From: Cellulosimicrobium cellulans
GTDB taxonomy: Bacteria; Actinomycetota; Actinomycetes; Actinomycetales; Cellulomonadaceae
Assembly: GCF_016921195.1 (NCBI RefSeq)
Contig: NZ_JAFGYF010000007.1
Span: 166,342-230,341, forward strand
Reading direction: 5' to 3'
DNA length: 64,000 nt
Part shown: positions 27,759-36,215 of the stretch, piece after piece
Numbering within the stretch: the stretch's first letter is position 1
Layout of the letters: each line of letters begins with the position of its first letter
The notes under the pieces: model-generated
What the model was told of the DNA's origin: nothing
Seen by the model: only the letters and a program-made list of their open reading frames with translations
Database searches by the model: none
Translations under genes and position numbers: made by a program

Positions 27759-28354
27759 AGCGCACCGCGCGCATCGAGCGCGCGACGTCCGAGTCGAGCG
27801 TGCTCGTCGAGCTCGACCTCGACGGCACGGGGCGGACGGAGATCTCGACGACCGTCCCGTTCTACGACCACATGCTCACGGCTCTGGGCAAGCACTCGCT
27901 CATCGACCTCAAGGTCGTCGCGACGGGCGACACGCACATCGACGCGCACCACACGGTCGAGGACGTCGCGATCACGATCGGCGAGGCGCTGCGTGCCGCG
28001 CTCGGCGACAAGGTGGGCATCGGGCGCTTCGGGGACGCCACCGTGCCGCTCGACGAGGCGCTCGCCCTCGCCGTCGTGGACGTGTCCGGGCGCCCGTACC
28101 TGGTGCACTCGGGTGAGCCGGAGGGACAGGAGTACCACCTCATCGGCGGGCACTTCACGGGGTCCCTCACGCGGCACGTGCTCGAGTCGATCGCGCACCA
28201 CGCGGGCATCTGCATCCACGTGCGCGTCCTCGCTGGCCGCGACCCGCACCACATCGTCGAGGCGCAGTTCAAGGCCCTCGCCCGCGCGCTGCGCGCCGCG
28301 GTGGCGCCCGACCCGCGCGTCGAGGGCGTCCCGTCCACGAAGGGGGCCCTGTGA
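27755..28354 (+). CDS. hisB: Imidazoleglycerol-phosphate dehydratase
   Basis: Dehydrates imidazole glycerol phosphate to imidazole acetol phosphate, a di-manganese enzyme. The 199-residue monofunctional form has the two duplicated metal-binding motifs: [18 protein letters not shown] and, in the second half, [16 protein letters not shown], plus [17 protein letters not shown] and [10 protein letters not shown]. Translation is coupled by GTGA overlaps at both ends. There is no fused phosphatase domain, as usual outside Enterobacteria. Confidence 0.97.
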   Translation: MKRTARIERATSESSVLVELDLDGTGRTEISTTVPFYDHMLTALGKHSLIDLKVVATGDTHIDAHHTVEDVAITIGEALRAALGDKVGIGRFGDATVPLDEALALAVVDVSGRPYLVHSGEPEGQEYHLIGGHFTGSLTRHVLESIAHHAGICIHVRVLAGRDPHHIVEAQFKALARALRAAVAPDPRVEGVPSTKGAL

Positions 28355-28863
28355 GCACGCACGACGACGACGCGCTGGACGGCGTGGAGATCCCGGACGA
28401 CCTCTCGTCCCTGACAGGTCCTGCGGCGCCCGACCTCGTCGCGCTCATCACCCAGATCGCCGGGGCCGAACCGCTCGCGGCGGCGTGCTCGCTCGCGCAG
28501 ATCGAGGCGGACGTCGTCGCCACGGACGTGGGCGCCGTCGCGGTGCTGCGCGACACGGCCGGCGACGCGCCCGCGCACGCCGCCGCCGCGCTCACGACCC
28601 TCGTCAAGGGCGTCCCGCTCGTGCTCGTGACGCGCAGCGGCGAGCAGCTCACCATGACGCGCTGGGCCGACGGCGCCCCGGGCGACCAGCTCGCGCCGGG
28701 CCTCGTGCTCGGGGGCGCCCCGGAGGCTCTCGAGGACCTGCTCGTCGGCGTGACGACGGTCGCGGACCTGGAGGGCGTCGTCGCGAGCTCGTCCATCTCG
28801 CGCTGGAAGGCGATGCGGCTGCTCACGTCCGCCGCGCGCCGCGCGCGGAAGGAGGGTGCATGA
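28351..28863 (+). CDS. Unknown protein embedded in the his operon
   Basis: A 170-residue, mostly hydrophilic protein with no motif I recognise. An acidic N-terminus ([17 protein letters not shown]) is followed by an Ala/Leu/Val-rich body and a basic C-terminal tail ([21 protein letters not shown]). No signal peptide or membrane segment is visible. Four-base overlaps with hisB before it and hisH after it, and codon use like its neighbours, show it is a real, co-translated gene. Comparable unnamed proteins occur at this place in related actinobacteria to my recollection. I do not assign a function. Confidence 0.75.
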   Translation: MSTHDDDALDGVEIPDDLSSLTGPAAPDLVALITQIAGAEPLAAACSLAQIEADVVATDVGAVAVLRDTAGDAPAHAAAALTTLVKGVPLVLVTRSGEQLTMTRWADGAPGDQLAPGLVLGGAPEALEDLLVGVTTVADLEGVVASSSISRWKAMRLLTSAARRARKEGA

Positions 28864-29537
28864 GCGAGCCGGGAATCGGCGGTCCGTCGGGCGTGCGCCG
28901 CCCGTCCGTCGTCGTGCTCGACTACGGGTTCGGCAATGTCCGCTCGGCCGTGCGCGCGCTCGAGCGCGTCGGCGCGGACGTCGAGCTCACCGCGGACCGC
29001 GCGCGCGCCCAGGACGCGGACGGCCTCGTCGTGCCGGGCGTCGGCGCGTTCGCCGCGGTCATGGCGGGTCTGCGCGGCGTCCGCGGCGACGAGCTCGTCG
29101 GACGCCGCCTCGCCGGCGGTCGGCCCGTCCTCGGCATCTGCGTGGGCATGCAGGTCATGTTCGAGCAGGGCGACGAGCACGGCACCCTGACCGACGGGCT
29201 GGGGGAGTGGGCCGGCCTCGTCGACCGGCTCGAGGCGGACGTGGTGCCCCACATGGGCTGGGACACGGTCGACGTCCCCGAGGGCAGCGTCCTGTTCCGC
29301 GGCGTCGAGGACGAGCGCTTCTACTTCGTCCACTCGTACGCCGCCCGGTCCTTCACGACGGGTCAGGACCTGCCCGCCGACTCGCCGATCCGGCGTCCGC
29401 TCGTCACGTGGTCCGACCACGGCGGCCGGTTCGTCGCGGCCGTCGAGAACGGGCCGCTGTCCGCGACGCAGTTCCACCCCGAGAAGTCCGGGGACGCGGG
29501 CGCGACACTGCTCGAGAACTGGGTCCGCTCGCTCTGA
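28860..29537 (+). CDS. hisH: Imidazole glycerol phosphate synthase, glutaminase subunit
   Basis: HisH hydrolyses glutamine and channels ammonia to HisF for imidazole ring formation. 225 residues with a class I glutamine amidotransferase triad: Cys in [12 protein letters not shown], and His/Glu in [22 protein letters not shown] at the N-terminus is the HisH signature. The ATG overlaps the preceding stop (ATGA). hisF is not in the window, although priA follows. Confidence 0.97.
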   Translation: MSEPGIGGPSGVRRPSVVVLDYGFGNVRSAVRALERVGADVELTADRARAQDADGLVVPGVGAFAAVMAGLRGVRGDELVGRRLAGGRPVLGICVGMQVMFEQGDEHGTLTDGLGEWAGLVDRLEADVVPHMGWDTVDVPEGSVLFRGVEDERFYFVHSYAARSFTTGQDLPADSPIRRPLVTWSDHGGRFVAAVENGPLSATQFHPEKSGDAGATLLENWVRSL

Positions 29538-29617
29538 CCGTCCTCTCGCCGGGCGCCCCCCGGCACGCACCGCACGGCGCACGCGACGCGCCACCGCCTA
29601 CACCGATGGAGAACCCC

Positions 29618-30349
29618 GTGACCGACCGCCTCGTGCTGCTCCCCGCCGTCGACGTCGCCGACGGCCAGGCCGTCCGCCTCGTCCAGGGCGAGGCCGGCTC
29701 CGAGACCTCGTACGGCGACCCGCTCGCCGCCGCGCTCGACTGGCAGTCGGGCGGTGCCGAGTGGATCCACCTCGTGGACCTCGACGCCGCGTTCGGTCGC
29801 GGCACCAACGCGGAGCTGCTCGCCGACGTCGTCGCGCGGCTCGACGTCCAGGTCGAGCTCTCGGGCGGCATCCGCGACGACGCGTCGCTCGAGCGCGCGC
29901 TCGCGACCGGCGCCCGCCGCGTCAACCTCGGCACCGCGGCGCTCGAGAACCCCGAGTGGACGGCGAAGGTCATCGCGGAGCACGGCGACGCGATCGCCGT
30001 CGGCCTCGACGTGCGCGGCACCACGCTCGCCGCGCGCGGGTGGACGCAGGAGGGCGGCGACCTGTGGGAGGTCCTCGACCGGCTCGAGGCCGCCGGGTGC
30101 GCGCGCTACGTCGTGACCGACGTGACCAAGGACGGGACGCTGCGCGGCCCGAACCTCGACCTCCTGCGTGACGTCGCGGCGCGCACGGACGCGCCGGTCG
30201 TGGCGTCGGGCGGGATCTCGAGCCTCGAGGACCTCGAGGCGCTGCGCTCGCTCGTCCCGGCGGGGGTCGAGGGCGCGATCGTGGGCAAGGCGCTCTACGC
30301 GGGCGCGTTCACGCTGCCCCAGGCGCTCGACGTCGCGGGCCGGCCGTGA
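29618..30349 (+). CDS. priA: Bifunctional HisA/TrpF isomerase PriA
   Basis: A (beta/alpha)8 sugar isomerase acting on ProFAR in histidine synthesis; in actinobacteria the same enzyme usually also isomerises phosphoribosyl anthranilate for tryptophan synthesis. 243 residues. [19 protein letters not shown] holds the first catalytic aspartate, [13 protein letters not shown] and [13 protein letters not shown] the second Asp region, with [11 protein letters not shown] at the phosphate site. I chose GTG 29618, which has GGAG six bases upstream, over an ATG at 29606. Dual function is inferred from lineage. The 80-base gap after hisH shows no clear signal. Confidence 0.93.
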   Translation: MTDRLVLLPAVDVADGQAVRLVQGEAGSETSYGDPLAAALDWQSGGAEWIHLVDLDAAFGRGTNAELLADVVARLDVQVELSGGIRDDASLERALATGARRVNLGTAALENPEWTAKVIAEHGDAIAVGLDVRGTTLAARGWTQEGGDLWEVLDRLEAAGCARYVVTDVTKDGTLRGPNLDLLRDVAARTDAPVVASGGISSLEDLEALRSLVPAGVEGAIVGKALYAGAFTLPQALDVAGRP

Positions 30350-31086
30350 CGGTGGGCCCGGACTCCCCGGGGAAGGCGCTCCCGCCGTCGTCCGGGTTCG
30401 CGGGCGACGACGGGTCGGCCGACCCGGCGCTCGCCGCGCTGCTCGACGCCTACGCCGCGGGTTCGGCGTCCCTCGCGGACGTGGTCGCGCGGCTCGGCGA
30501 GACGCGCGTCCTCGTCCCGATCCTTGCCGAGCTCGAGAGCGCGGGCGAGGGCGAGCACGGGCACGCGGTGGACAAGGAGGCCTCGGCCGGGGTCGTCGCG
30601 ATCGAGGCGCCGGACGGGCGCCGCGCACTCCCGGTGTTCACGTCCGTCGCGGCGATGTCCGCATGGCGTGCGAGCGCGCGCCCCGTGCCCGTCGACGCGC
30701 GTCGCGCGGCGCTGTCCGCCGTGAGCGAGGACTGGTCGCTGCTCGTCCTCGACCCGGGCGGACCCGTGACGGTGCTCGTGCCGCGCCCGGCCGTGTGGGC
30801 GCTCGCGCAGGGCAAGGACTGGTCGCCCGCGGTCGTCGACGGAGCCGTCGTCCCCGAGGTGGTCGCCGCGGTCCAGGGCGCCCTCGCGGGGGTCCCGCAC
30901 GTCGCGCGGGTCTGGGCAGAACCGGGACGGCGCGCCGAGGTGGCCGTCGTGCTGCGCATCGACGCCGGGCTGGACCGGAGGGGCCTCGACGCCGTGCTCG
31001 GTCAGGTCAACGGCGCGCTCGCGACGGACGCCGTCGTGTCGGAGCGCATCGACGGGCTCGAGCTGCGCGTCGGTCGCGCCGACTGA
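30346..31086 (+). CDS. SseB-family protein
   Basis: A 246-residue protein with the SseB N-terminal domain: a leading region of about 40 residues, then [18 protein letters not shown], then [30 protein letters not shown] and a [12 protein letters not shown] segment. Proteins of this family commonly follow priA in actinobacterial his operons; their molecular role is unknown. GTG 30346 overlaps the priA stop. The operon ends at a convergent hairpin. Confidence 0.85.
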   Translation: MTVGPDSPGKALPPSSGFAGDDGSADPALAALLDAYAAGSASLADVVARLGETRVLVPILAELESAGEGEHGHAVDKEASAGVVAIEAPDGRRALPVFTSVAAMSAWRASARPVPVDARRAALSAVSEDWSLLVLDPGGPVTVLVPRPAVWALAQGKDWSPAVVDGAVVPEVVAAVQGALAGVPHVARVWAEPGRRAEVAVVLRIDAGLDRRGLDAVLGQVNGALATDAVVSERIDGLELRVGRAD

Positions 31087-31088
31087 CC

Positions 31089-31118
31089 AGCCGCGTCGCG
31101 CGGTCGCGCCGCGCGGCT
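31089..31118. terminator. Convergent terminator between sseB-like and gerW-like genes
   Basis: AGCCGCG (31089-31095) pairs with CGCGGCT (31112-31118), with further CGCG pairing inside the loop. Only about 30 bases lie between the two convergent stop codons. Confidence 0.55.
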
Positions 31119-31645
31119 CAGCGACGGCGCAGGCGGCTCAGTCCCCAGGCGAGGGCCACGGAGAACGCGACGACCGCGCCGAGCGCCTGCCCACCGAGGA
31201 TCACGCGGTTGAGGTCGAGCGCGGGCTGCCAGCGCACGCCTGCGTCGTCGACGACGTAGACGCCCCTCGCGACGACCCGGACGCCGAAGCCGCCCCCGCC
31301 GCCGGAGCCCTCGCCGCCGGCCTCGCCGCCGGCGTTGCCGGAACCCGGGTCGGACGACCCGCCCGCGTCGGGCGTCGTCGACGCAGGCTCGGTCTCCCGG
31401 GCGGGGGCCGCGGACGCCCCGGCACGGCGGCGCCAGTCGGCGGCCCCCTTGCCGGAGAGCTCACCCGCGCCGGAACCCCAGCCGGAGCCGGTGCCGCCCC
31501 AGACGGTCGCGACCGGGATGACGAGCGTGCCGTCGCGCTCGTAGGACTCCCCGAAGACGCGACGCACCGTGAGCGTGTCGCGCGCTGCGTGGGTGATGTG
31601 CGCCGGGTCGACGGGGGGCGTGTCCGAGCTCGCGTGTGTGCTCAT
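31118..31645 (-). CDS. GerW/YtfJ-family protein with C-terminal membrane segment
   Basis: A 175-residue protein. The N-terminal half carries the GerW (sporulation protein YtfJ) pattern: TVRRVFGESYERDGTLVIPVATVWGGTGSGWG. After a Gly/Ala/Pro-rich linker the second half of the domain reads GGFGVRVVARGVYVVDDAGVRWQPALDLNRV, followed by a membrane helix (about residues 150-168) and a basic end RLRRR. Spore formation is not expected in this lineage, so the role is probably unrelated and unknown. A TACCCT -10 ends six bases before the ATG, so it is leaderless and separately transcribed. Confidence 0.82.
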   Translation of the reverse strand: MSTHASSDTPPVDPAHITHAARDTLTVRRVFGESYERDGTLVIPVATVWGGTGSGWGSGAGELSGKGAADWRRRAGASAAPARETEPASTTPDAGGSSDPGSGNAGGEAGGEGSGGGGGFGVRVVARGVYVVDDAGVRWQPALDLNRVILGGQALGAVVAFSVALAWGLSRLRRR

Positions 31646-31651
31646 GGCAGG

Positions 31652-31657
31652 AGGGTA
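31652..31657 (-). promoter_or_regulatory. Leaderless -10 element of the gerW-like gene
   Basis: TACCCT on the minus strand ends six bases before the ATG at 31645. Confidence 0.45.
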
Positions 31658-31733
31658 GACCCGGGGCCGAGGGTGTGCGCGGGGGCGCCTCGGCGAGTCG
31701 CGCCGGCCCCGCGACCTGCCGAGACGGGACCGG

Positions 31734-32507
31734 TCAGGCGTCGCACTCCGGGAGAGCGGTGAACGCGGACTCGTCGCCGAGCAACGTCTGGAGCGTGCTC
31801 ACCGGGACGAGGAGCGACTTGTCGGTCGAGGTCTTCGCGTAGACGACGCCGATCACCTCGCCGGCGTCGTTGAGCGCGGCGGAGCCCGAGCTTCCCGGCT
31901 CGACCGGCGCGTCGGTGACCAGCACCTCGCCGAGGTTCTCGTGGAGCGGGTCCGTCGTCGTCCCGATGACCGAGCCCTGCGTCACCGTGAGCCGTCCGCC
32001 CTCGGGGTAGCCCACGACGGTGACCGGGTCGCCCGGTGCCGGGTCGGCGGCCGCGAGCGTCGGGGCCGACGGGAGGTCCTCCGCCGTCCGGACGATCGCG
32101 AGGTCCGCGAGGCCGGCCACGCTCGCGGTCTGCGCGGCGATGTCGCGACCGTCGTACGTGAGGAGCTGCAGCGACCGTGACGAGTCGACCACGTGCTTGT
32201 TGGTGATGAGGGTCCGCGAGTCGACCGCGAAGCCGGAGCCGGTCGACAGGCCGTCGCAGCGTACGTTGCGGATGCGCACGGCCATGCGGCGCACGGCGTC
32301 GAAGCCGTCGGGCGAGAGGTTCTCCGACCCCGCGGGGTCGTCGGGGGCGACCAGCGACGGCACGACCGAGCTCGGCACGGGCTCGGGAAGCTCCGGGAGG
32401 ACACCGCACGCCGCGACCGGGCCGGCGAGCAGCGCCACGGAGACGAACGACGCGAGGGCGCGCCTCGCGACGCTCCCGGCGGCCGGCCCGGGTCGGTGCC
32501 GCGTCAT
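31734..32507 (-). CDS. Lipoprotein trypsin-like serine protease
   Basis: A 257-residue secreted protease. The N-terminal signal (RRALASFVSVALLAGPVAAC) ends in a lipobox with Cys34, so it should be lipid-anchored outside the membrane. The chymotrypsin/trypsin-2 triad is visible: His in LITNKHVVDSS, Asp in GLADLAIVRT, Ser in PGSSGSAALND. No PDZ domain follows, so it is shorter than DegP/HtrA enzymes. The ATG at 32507 overlaps the stop of the coiled-coil gene (ATGA). It is the last gene of a three-gene operon; substrate unknown. Confidence 0.88.
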   Translation of the reverse strand: MTRHRPGPAAGSVARRALASFVSVALLAGPVAACGVLPELPEPVPSSVVPSLVAPDDPAGSENLSPDGFDAVRRMAVRIRNVRCDGLSTGSGFAVDSRTLITNKHVVDSSRSLQLLTYDGRDIAAQTASVAGLADLAIVRTAEDLPSAPTLAAADPAPGDPVTVVGYPEGGRLTVTQGSVIGTTTDPLHENLGEVLVTDAPVEPGSSGSAALNDAGEVIGVVYAKTSTDKSLLVPVSTLQTLLGDESAFTALPECDA

Positions 32508-33226
32508 CCGGCGAGCTCCTGCTGGAGCTGCGCGTTCGCGTCCGTGGCCTCCTGGCACAGCAGGTCGACCTGGTCGGCGAAGCGCTCCAGGTCGGCGGGG
32601 TCGTAGGCGTCCCGGTTGTTGAGGTAGCCGATGAGCTGGGTCTGGGCCGTCGTGCACTGGCCGAGCGCGGCGGCGACCTTGCCCGCGGCCTCGGACACCC
32701 GGCTCTGGTAGTCGAGGTACTGCTGGGACGCCTCGTTCTCGTCGCCGAGCTGCGCCTTCTCGTTGGCGAGGTCGGTGATGCGGTCCTGCGCCGCGGTGAG
32801 CTGGGTGCGCGCGGACTCGAGCTCCGCGTTCGCGCCGTCGAGCTCGGTCTGGAGCCGGGCCACGTCCTCGCCCAGGCCGCGGGCCTCGCGCTCCCAGTCG
32901 GCGCTCGTCTCCTGCCACCGGGTCGTGGTGACCCACAGGTAGGCCCCGACGCCCAGCGCAGCAGCGAGGAGCAGCGACAGCACGAGGATCGCGATCACGG
33001 CCCCACGACGGCGGCGCGGGCGGCTCGACCCGTCACCGACGTCGGTGGTGGTCGGGACGGCGCCCGGTGGGACGGCGCCAGACGGGACGGTGCTCGCGGT
33101 GACCGTGCCGGGCGTCGTGCTCGGGACGGTGCGGCGCGGCCCGGCGGACGCAGGGGCGAACGACGGCGGGCTCGGCGGCGGCTCGTGCGGCCCGCCGTGC
33201 GGCGGGGGGACCGGAGGGGTGCTCAA
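32504..33226 (-). CDS. Membrane-anchored coiled-coil protein
   Basis: A 240-residue protein of unknown function. A Pro/Ser/Thr-rich cytoplasmic N-terminus (residues 1-70) ends in RPRRRRG. One membrane helix follows (about 75-98), then a coiled coil (about 102-165, EREARGLGEDVARLQTELDGANAELES). A C-terminal helical part contains two cysteines (GQCTTAQTQL and LLCQEATDANAQL) that could pair outside the cell. The only plausible start is TTG at 33226, overlapping the DUF1844 stop (TTGA). The neighbouring lipoprotein protease suggests a joint role at the outer membrane surface; this is inference. Confidence 0.75.
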   Translation of the reverse strand: MSTPPVPPPHGGPHEPPPSPPSFAPASAGPRRTVPSTTPGTVTASTVPSGAVPPGAVPTTTDVGDGSSRPRRRRGAVIAILVLSLLLAAALGVGAYLWVTTTRWQETSADWEREARGLGEDVARLQTELDGANAELESARTQLTAAQDRITDLANEKAQLGDENEASQQYLDYQSRVSEAAGKVAAALGQCTTAQTQLIGYLNNRDAYDPADLERFADQVDLLCQEATDANAQLQQELAG

Positions 33227-33585
33227 CTCACGGCGCCCGTGTACTTCTCGCCCGGGCCCTCGCCCGGGGCGTCGGGGTAGACCGACGCCTCGCGGAACGC
33301 GAGCTGGAGCGAGCGCAGGCCGTCGCGGAGCGAGCGGGCGTGCTGGTTGCCGATGTCGGGGGCGCTCGCGGTGACGAGGGCGGCGAGCGCGTTGATGAGC
33401 TTGCGCGCCTCGTCGAGGTCGAGGTGCCCCTGCTCCTGCGCGTCCTCCGCGAGGCCGCACTTGACGGCCGCGGCGCTCATGAGGTGGACGGCCGCGGACG
33501 TGATGACCTCCACGGCGGCGACGTCGGCGATGTCGCGCACGGCGTCGGCGGCGGGGTCGGGCACGGCGGCGTTCTCGGTACTCAT
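33223..33585 (-). CDS. DUF1844-domain protein
   Basis: A 120-residue protein matching DUF1844: DIADVAAVEVITSAAVHLMSAAAVKCGLAE, LDLDEARKLINALAALVTASA, RSLRDGLRSLQLAFREAS and PGEKYTG at the end. In actinobacteria this small helical protein is usually encoded next to infC, which lies 2.6 kb away here; function unknown. Start chosen at MSTENAAV (33585); an upstream in-frame ATG at 33594 adds MVA. It is first in the operon with the coiled-coil protein and protease. Confidence 0.87.
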   Translation of the reverse strand: MSTENAAVPDPAADAVRDIADVAAVEVITSAAVHLMSAAAVKCGLAEDAQEQGHLDLDEARKLINALAALVTASAPDIGNQHARSLRDGLRSLQLAFREASVYPDAPGEGPGEKYTGAVS

Positions 33586-33668
33586 GGCGACCATCTTTCC
33601 ATCCGGAGGCGGGGGAGCACGCCCCCGTCCGGGCGGGCCGGGACGGCTCCCGTCGCGACCCGGAGGAC

Positions 33669-33710
33669 GACGTCGGCCGCCGCCCCCGGAGCGGGGCGAC
33701 GGCCGGCGTC
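33669..33710. terminator. Terminator hairpin after katA
   Basis: GACG, CGGCCG and CGCCCC pair with GGGGCG, CGGCCG and CGTC around a six-base loop, with two single mismatches: a long, very stable stem 31 bases after the katA stop (minus strand). It separates katA from the DUF1844 operon. Confidence 0.7.
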
Positions 33711-33740
33711 GTGCGACCGCGCCGGGCGACCTCCCGGAGG

Positions 33741-35255
33741 TCAGACGCGGACGGGCTCCGCGGCGGTGCCGGGCTGGCCGCCCTCCAGCGGTGCGCCTGC
33801 GGCGTCCAGCGCCGCGCGCAGCGCACGACCCAGGCCCGCGTCGACGTACGTCCAGTACTGGATGGCGCGCTCGCGGATGTCCTCGCTGCGCACGGCACCG
33901 ACGTGTCCGGTGATCGTCTCGAGGAAGCGCTCGCGCGCCGCGTCGTCGAAGACCTCGCGGTACAGCGTGCCCGCCTGGCCGAAGTCGTCGTCCTCGGGGT
34001 GCAGCGTGGCGGCGGTGCGCGTCAGCTCGCCGTCGGACTCCCAGCCGGCGGACTCCGCCGCCCGCGCCGGGTCGGCGTGCGCGCCGCCCCGGCTGTTGGG
34101 CGCGTAGACCGGCGTCGTCGCGGAGGAGAAGGAGTAGCGCATGGCGCCGTCCTTGGCGTACGAGTGGCCGCCCTCGCTCGCCGCGTGCGGCGCGTTCACG
34201 GGGAGCTGCGCGTGGTTCGTGCCCACGCGGTACCGGTGCGCGTCGGCGTAGGAGAAGATGCGCGCGAGCAGCATCTTGTCGGGGCTCGTCGCGATGCCGG
34301 GCACGAAGTTGCTCGGCGCGAACGTCGCCTGCTCGATCTGCGCGAAGTAGTTCTCCGGGTTGCGGTTGAGCTCCATCACGCCCACCTCGACCAGCGGGTA
34401 GTCGGCGTGCGGCCACACCTTCGTGAGGTCGAACGGGTTGAACCGGTACGTCTTGGCGTCCTCGTACGGCATGACCTGGACCGAGAGCGTCCAGCGCGGG
34501 AAGTCGCCCGACTCGATGTGCTCGTACAGGTCGCGGATGTGGTGGTCGGAGTCCGACCCGGCGAGCTGCGACGCCTCGTCGGCCGTGAGGTTCTGGATGC
34601 CCTGCTGGGTCTTGAAGTGGTACTTGACCCAGAAGCGCTCGCCCGCCGCGTTGATCCACTGGTAGGTGTGCGAGCCGAACCCGTCCATGTGGCGCCAGCT
34701 CGACGGGAGGCCGCGGTCGCCCATGAGCCAGGTCACCTGGTGCGCCGACTCGGGGGACAGGGTCCAGAAGTCCCACTGCATGTCGTTGTCGCGCAGGTTC
34801 GAGCCGGGCAGACGCTTCTGCGAGCGGATGAAGTCGGGGAACTTGATGCCGTCGCGCAGGAAGAACACGGGCGTGTTGTTGCCGACGAGGTCGTAGTTGC
34901 CCTCGGTCGTGTAGAACTTCAGCGCGAACCCGCGGGGGTCGCGCCACGTGTCGGGGGAGCCCTGCTCGCCGGCGACGGAGGAGAAGCGCGCGAGCATCTC
35001 GGTCGTCGTGCCGGGCTGGAACAGGGCCGCGCGCGTGAAGGCGCTCACGTCGTTCGTCACGGTGAACGTCCCGAACGCCCCGCCGCCCTTCGCGTGCACG
35101 ACGCGCTCGGGCACGCGCTCGCGGTTGAACTGGGCGAGCTTCTCGACGAGGTAGTGGTCGTGCAGGACGATCGGGCCGTCGGCGCCGACGGTCTGGGCGT
35201 GGGCGTCCGAGGCGACGGGCGCGCCGGCGTTGGTGGTGGTGAAGGGGGCGGTCAT
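33741..35255 (-). CDS. katA: Haem catalase (monofunctional, small subunit)
   Basis: Decomposes hydrogen peroxide in the cytoplasm. 504 residues, the normal small-subunit clade size. Distal haem residues are His54 in [12 protein letters not shown] and Asn in [15 protein letters not shown]; the proximal haem-ligand Tyr is in [24 protein letters not shown] lies just before the ATG. It follows fur on the same strand by 114 bases, as in peroxide-sensing fur-catalase pairs. A perfect 8-base hairpin sits in its 5' untranslated region. Confidence 0.97.
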   Translation of the reverse strand: MTAPFTTTNAGAPVASDAHAQTVGADGPIVLHDHYLVEKLAQFNRERVPERVVHAKGGGAFGTFTVTNDVSAFTRAALFQPGTTTEMLARFSSVAGEQGSPDTWRDPRGFALKFYTTEGNYDLVGNNTPVFFLRDGIKFPDFIRSQKRLPGSNLRDNDMQWDFWTLSPESAHQVTWLMGDRGLPSSWRHMDGFGSHTYQWINAAGERFWVKYHFKTQQGIQNLTADEASQLAGSDSDHHIRDLYEHIESGDFPRWTLSVQVMPYEDAKTYRFNPFDLTKVWPHADYPLVEVGVMELNRNPENYFAQIEQATFAPSNFVPGIATSPDKMLLARIFSYADAHRYRVGTNHAQLPVNAPHAASEGGHSYAKDGAMRYSFSSATTPVYAPNSRGGAHADPARAAESAGWESDGELTRTAATLHPEDDDFGQAGTLYREVFDDAARERFLETITGHVGAVRSEDIRERAIQYWTYVDAGLGRALRAALDAAGAPLEGGQPGTAAEPVRV

Positions 35256-35269
35256 GGGTCTCCTTCCGT

Positions 35270-35287
35270 GGGCCGCGGTCGCGGCCC
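35270..35287. repeat. Hairpin just before the katA ribosome-binding site
   Basis: GGGCCGCG and CGCGGCCC form a perfect 8-base stem with a 2-base centre in the fur-katA gap, ending about 15 bases before the katA ATG on the minus strand. It may attenuate, stabilise or tune katA translation relative to fur. Confidence 0.45.
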
Positions 35288-35369
35288 GACTGGCGTTCTC
35301 AAACAGGGAGCTTCGTGAGGAAACGGGCGCTCCGCAGGTGCGACGAGCCCCGGGGCGGTCCGTGGGCGG

Positions 35370-35834
35370 TCAGTCGGCGCAGTCGGGGCACAGGCCCCAG
35401 AACGTGACCTCGGCGGTGTCGATGCGGAACCCCGACGTGCTGCTGGGGGTGAGGCAGGGGGCGTGGCCGACGGTGCAGTCGACGTCGGCGACGGCGCCGC
35501 AGCCCCGGCACACCACGTGGTGGTGGTTGTCGCCGAGCCGGCGCTCGTACCGCGCGGGGTGGCCCGCGGGCTCGATCCGGCGGACGAGACCCTTGTCGGT
35601 GAGCGTGTGCAGGACGTCGTAGACGGCCTGGACGGACACGGACCCGAGCGCCGTGCGCGCGGCGCGCAGGACGTCGTCGGCGTCGGCGTGCTGCTGGACC
35701 TCGACGGCGTCGAGCACGGCGAGGCGCGCGGCGGTGACGCGCAGGCCGTGGTCGCGCAGCTCGGTCTCGTGCCGGGCGCGACGGAGACCGTCCTCGAGGG
35801 CGGTCCCCGCGCCGGGCGTCGCTCCAGTGGTCAT
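35370..35834 (-). CDS. fur: Fur-family regulator (peroxide/CatR-like)
   Basis: A 154-residue Fur-family metalloregulator: winged-helix N-terminus with [26 protein letters not shown], recognition helix [20 protein letters not shown], regulatory metal motif [18 protein letters not shown] and structural cysteines CRGC and CPDC. Location directly before katA makes it a likely peroxide-responsive repressor (Streptomyces CatR, mycobacterial FurA relatives). The start at 35834 follows a leaderless TAGAGT -10. An inverted repeat over the -35 region indicates autoregulation. Confidence 0.92.
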   Translation of the reverse strand: MTTGATPGAGTALEDGLRRARHETELRDHGLRVTAARLAVLDAVEVQQHADADDVLRAARTALGSVSVQAVYDVLHTLTDKGLVRRIEPAGHPARYERRLGDNHHHVVCRGCGAVADVDCTVGHAPCLTPSSTSGFRIDTAEVTFWGLCPDCAD

Positions 35835-35840
35835 GCCACC

Positions 35841-35871
35841 ACTCTAACCACGTAAACTGGAAGAGTTCCAA
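35841..35871 (-). promoter_or_regulatory. fur promoter with overlapping inverted-repeat operator
   Basis: On the minus strand TTGGAA (35871-35866) and TAGAGT (35846-35841) are 19 bases apart, and TAGAGT ends six bases before the fur ATG. TGGAA-3-TTCCA (35858-35870) is an inverted repeat that overlaps the -35. TTCCA half-sites occur in known actinobacterial FurA boxes, so I infer a Fur site. Confidence 0.5.
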
Positions 35872-35932
35872 TGATGGAGGCGGTCCGGACTTCGCGACCG
35901 GCGTCGGGTGCGAGAGCCCCGTGGTTCTCTGC

Positions 35933-35938
35933 TATCCT
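35933..35938 (+). promoter_or_regulatory. Extended -10 element of the infC operon
   Basis: TGCTATCCT (TGn then TATCCT at 35933-35938) is an extended -10 with no clear -35. It predicts an infC leader of about 270 bases. Between it and the fur promoter (35872-35932) I see nothing else. Confidence 0.5.
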
Positions 35939-36139
35939 TGATGGCTGACCGACTCGTGCGCGTCTCCTCGTCCGGTTCCGGGCGGTGGGAGGGGTGCGAG
36001 TGCGCAAGTGGAGCTCATCCCACCCGGGTCTCGACCGCCGACGGACGTCGCGACAGAGGCCGGGTCCTGGTCCGGTGCGAGGCCCTTCGGGGTCCCGTCC
36101 CGCCGTGGTCGTCGCCGTGGAGCGACGTCCGGACCTGAT

Positions 36140-36176
36140 GGCCTCCGCCCTGCGCTCAGGGACGGAGGCCTTCTTC
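36140..36176 (+). terminator. Attenuator-like terminator in the infC leader
   Basis: GGCCTCCG plus CCCTG pair with CAGGG and CGGAGGCC around a four-base loop (one bulged A), followed directly by TTCTTC. This is a textbook intrinsic terminator, but it lies 40 bases before the infC start inside its own leader. It should reduce transcription of infC-rpmI-rplT unless overridden. A 66-codon open frame in the leader (35941-36138) ends one base before the stem; whether it is translated is unclear. Confidence 0.75.
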
Positions 36177-36215
36177 GTCCCGGGTGGTCTACCGACGACT
36201 TCCTAGGAGCATCAC

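Noticed and set aside
35941..36138. A separate protein gene in the infC leader
   Set aside because: The ATG lies before the expected transcript start and there is no ribosome-binding site; at most a leader ORF, mentioned with the attenuator.
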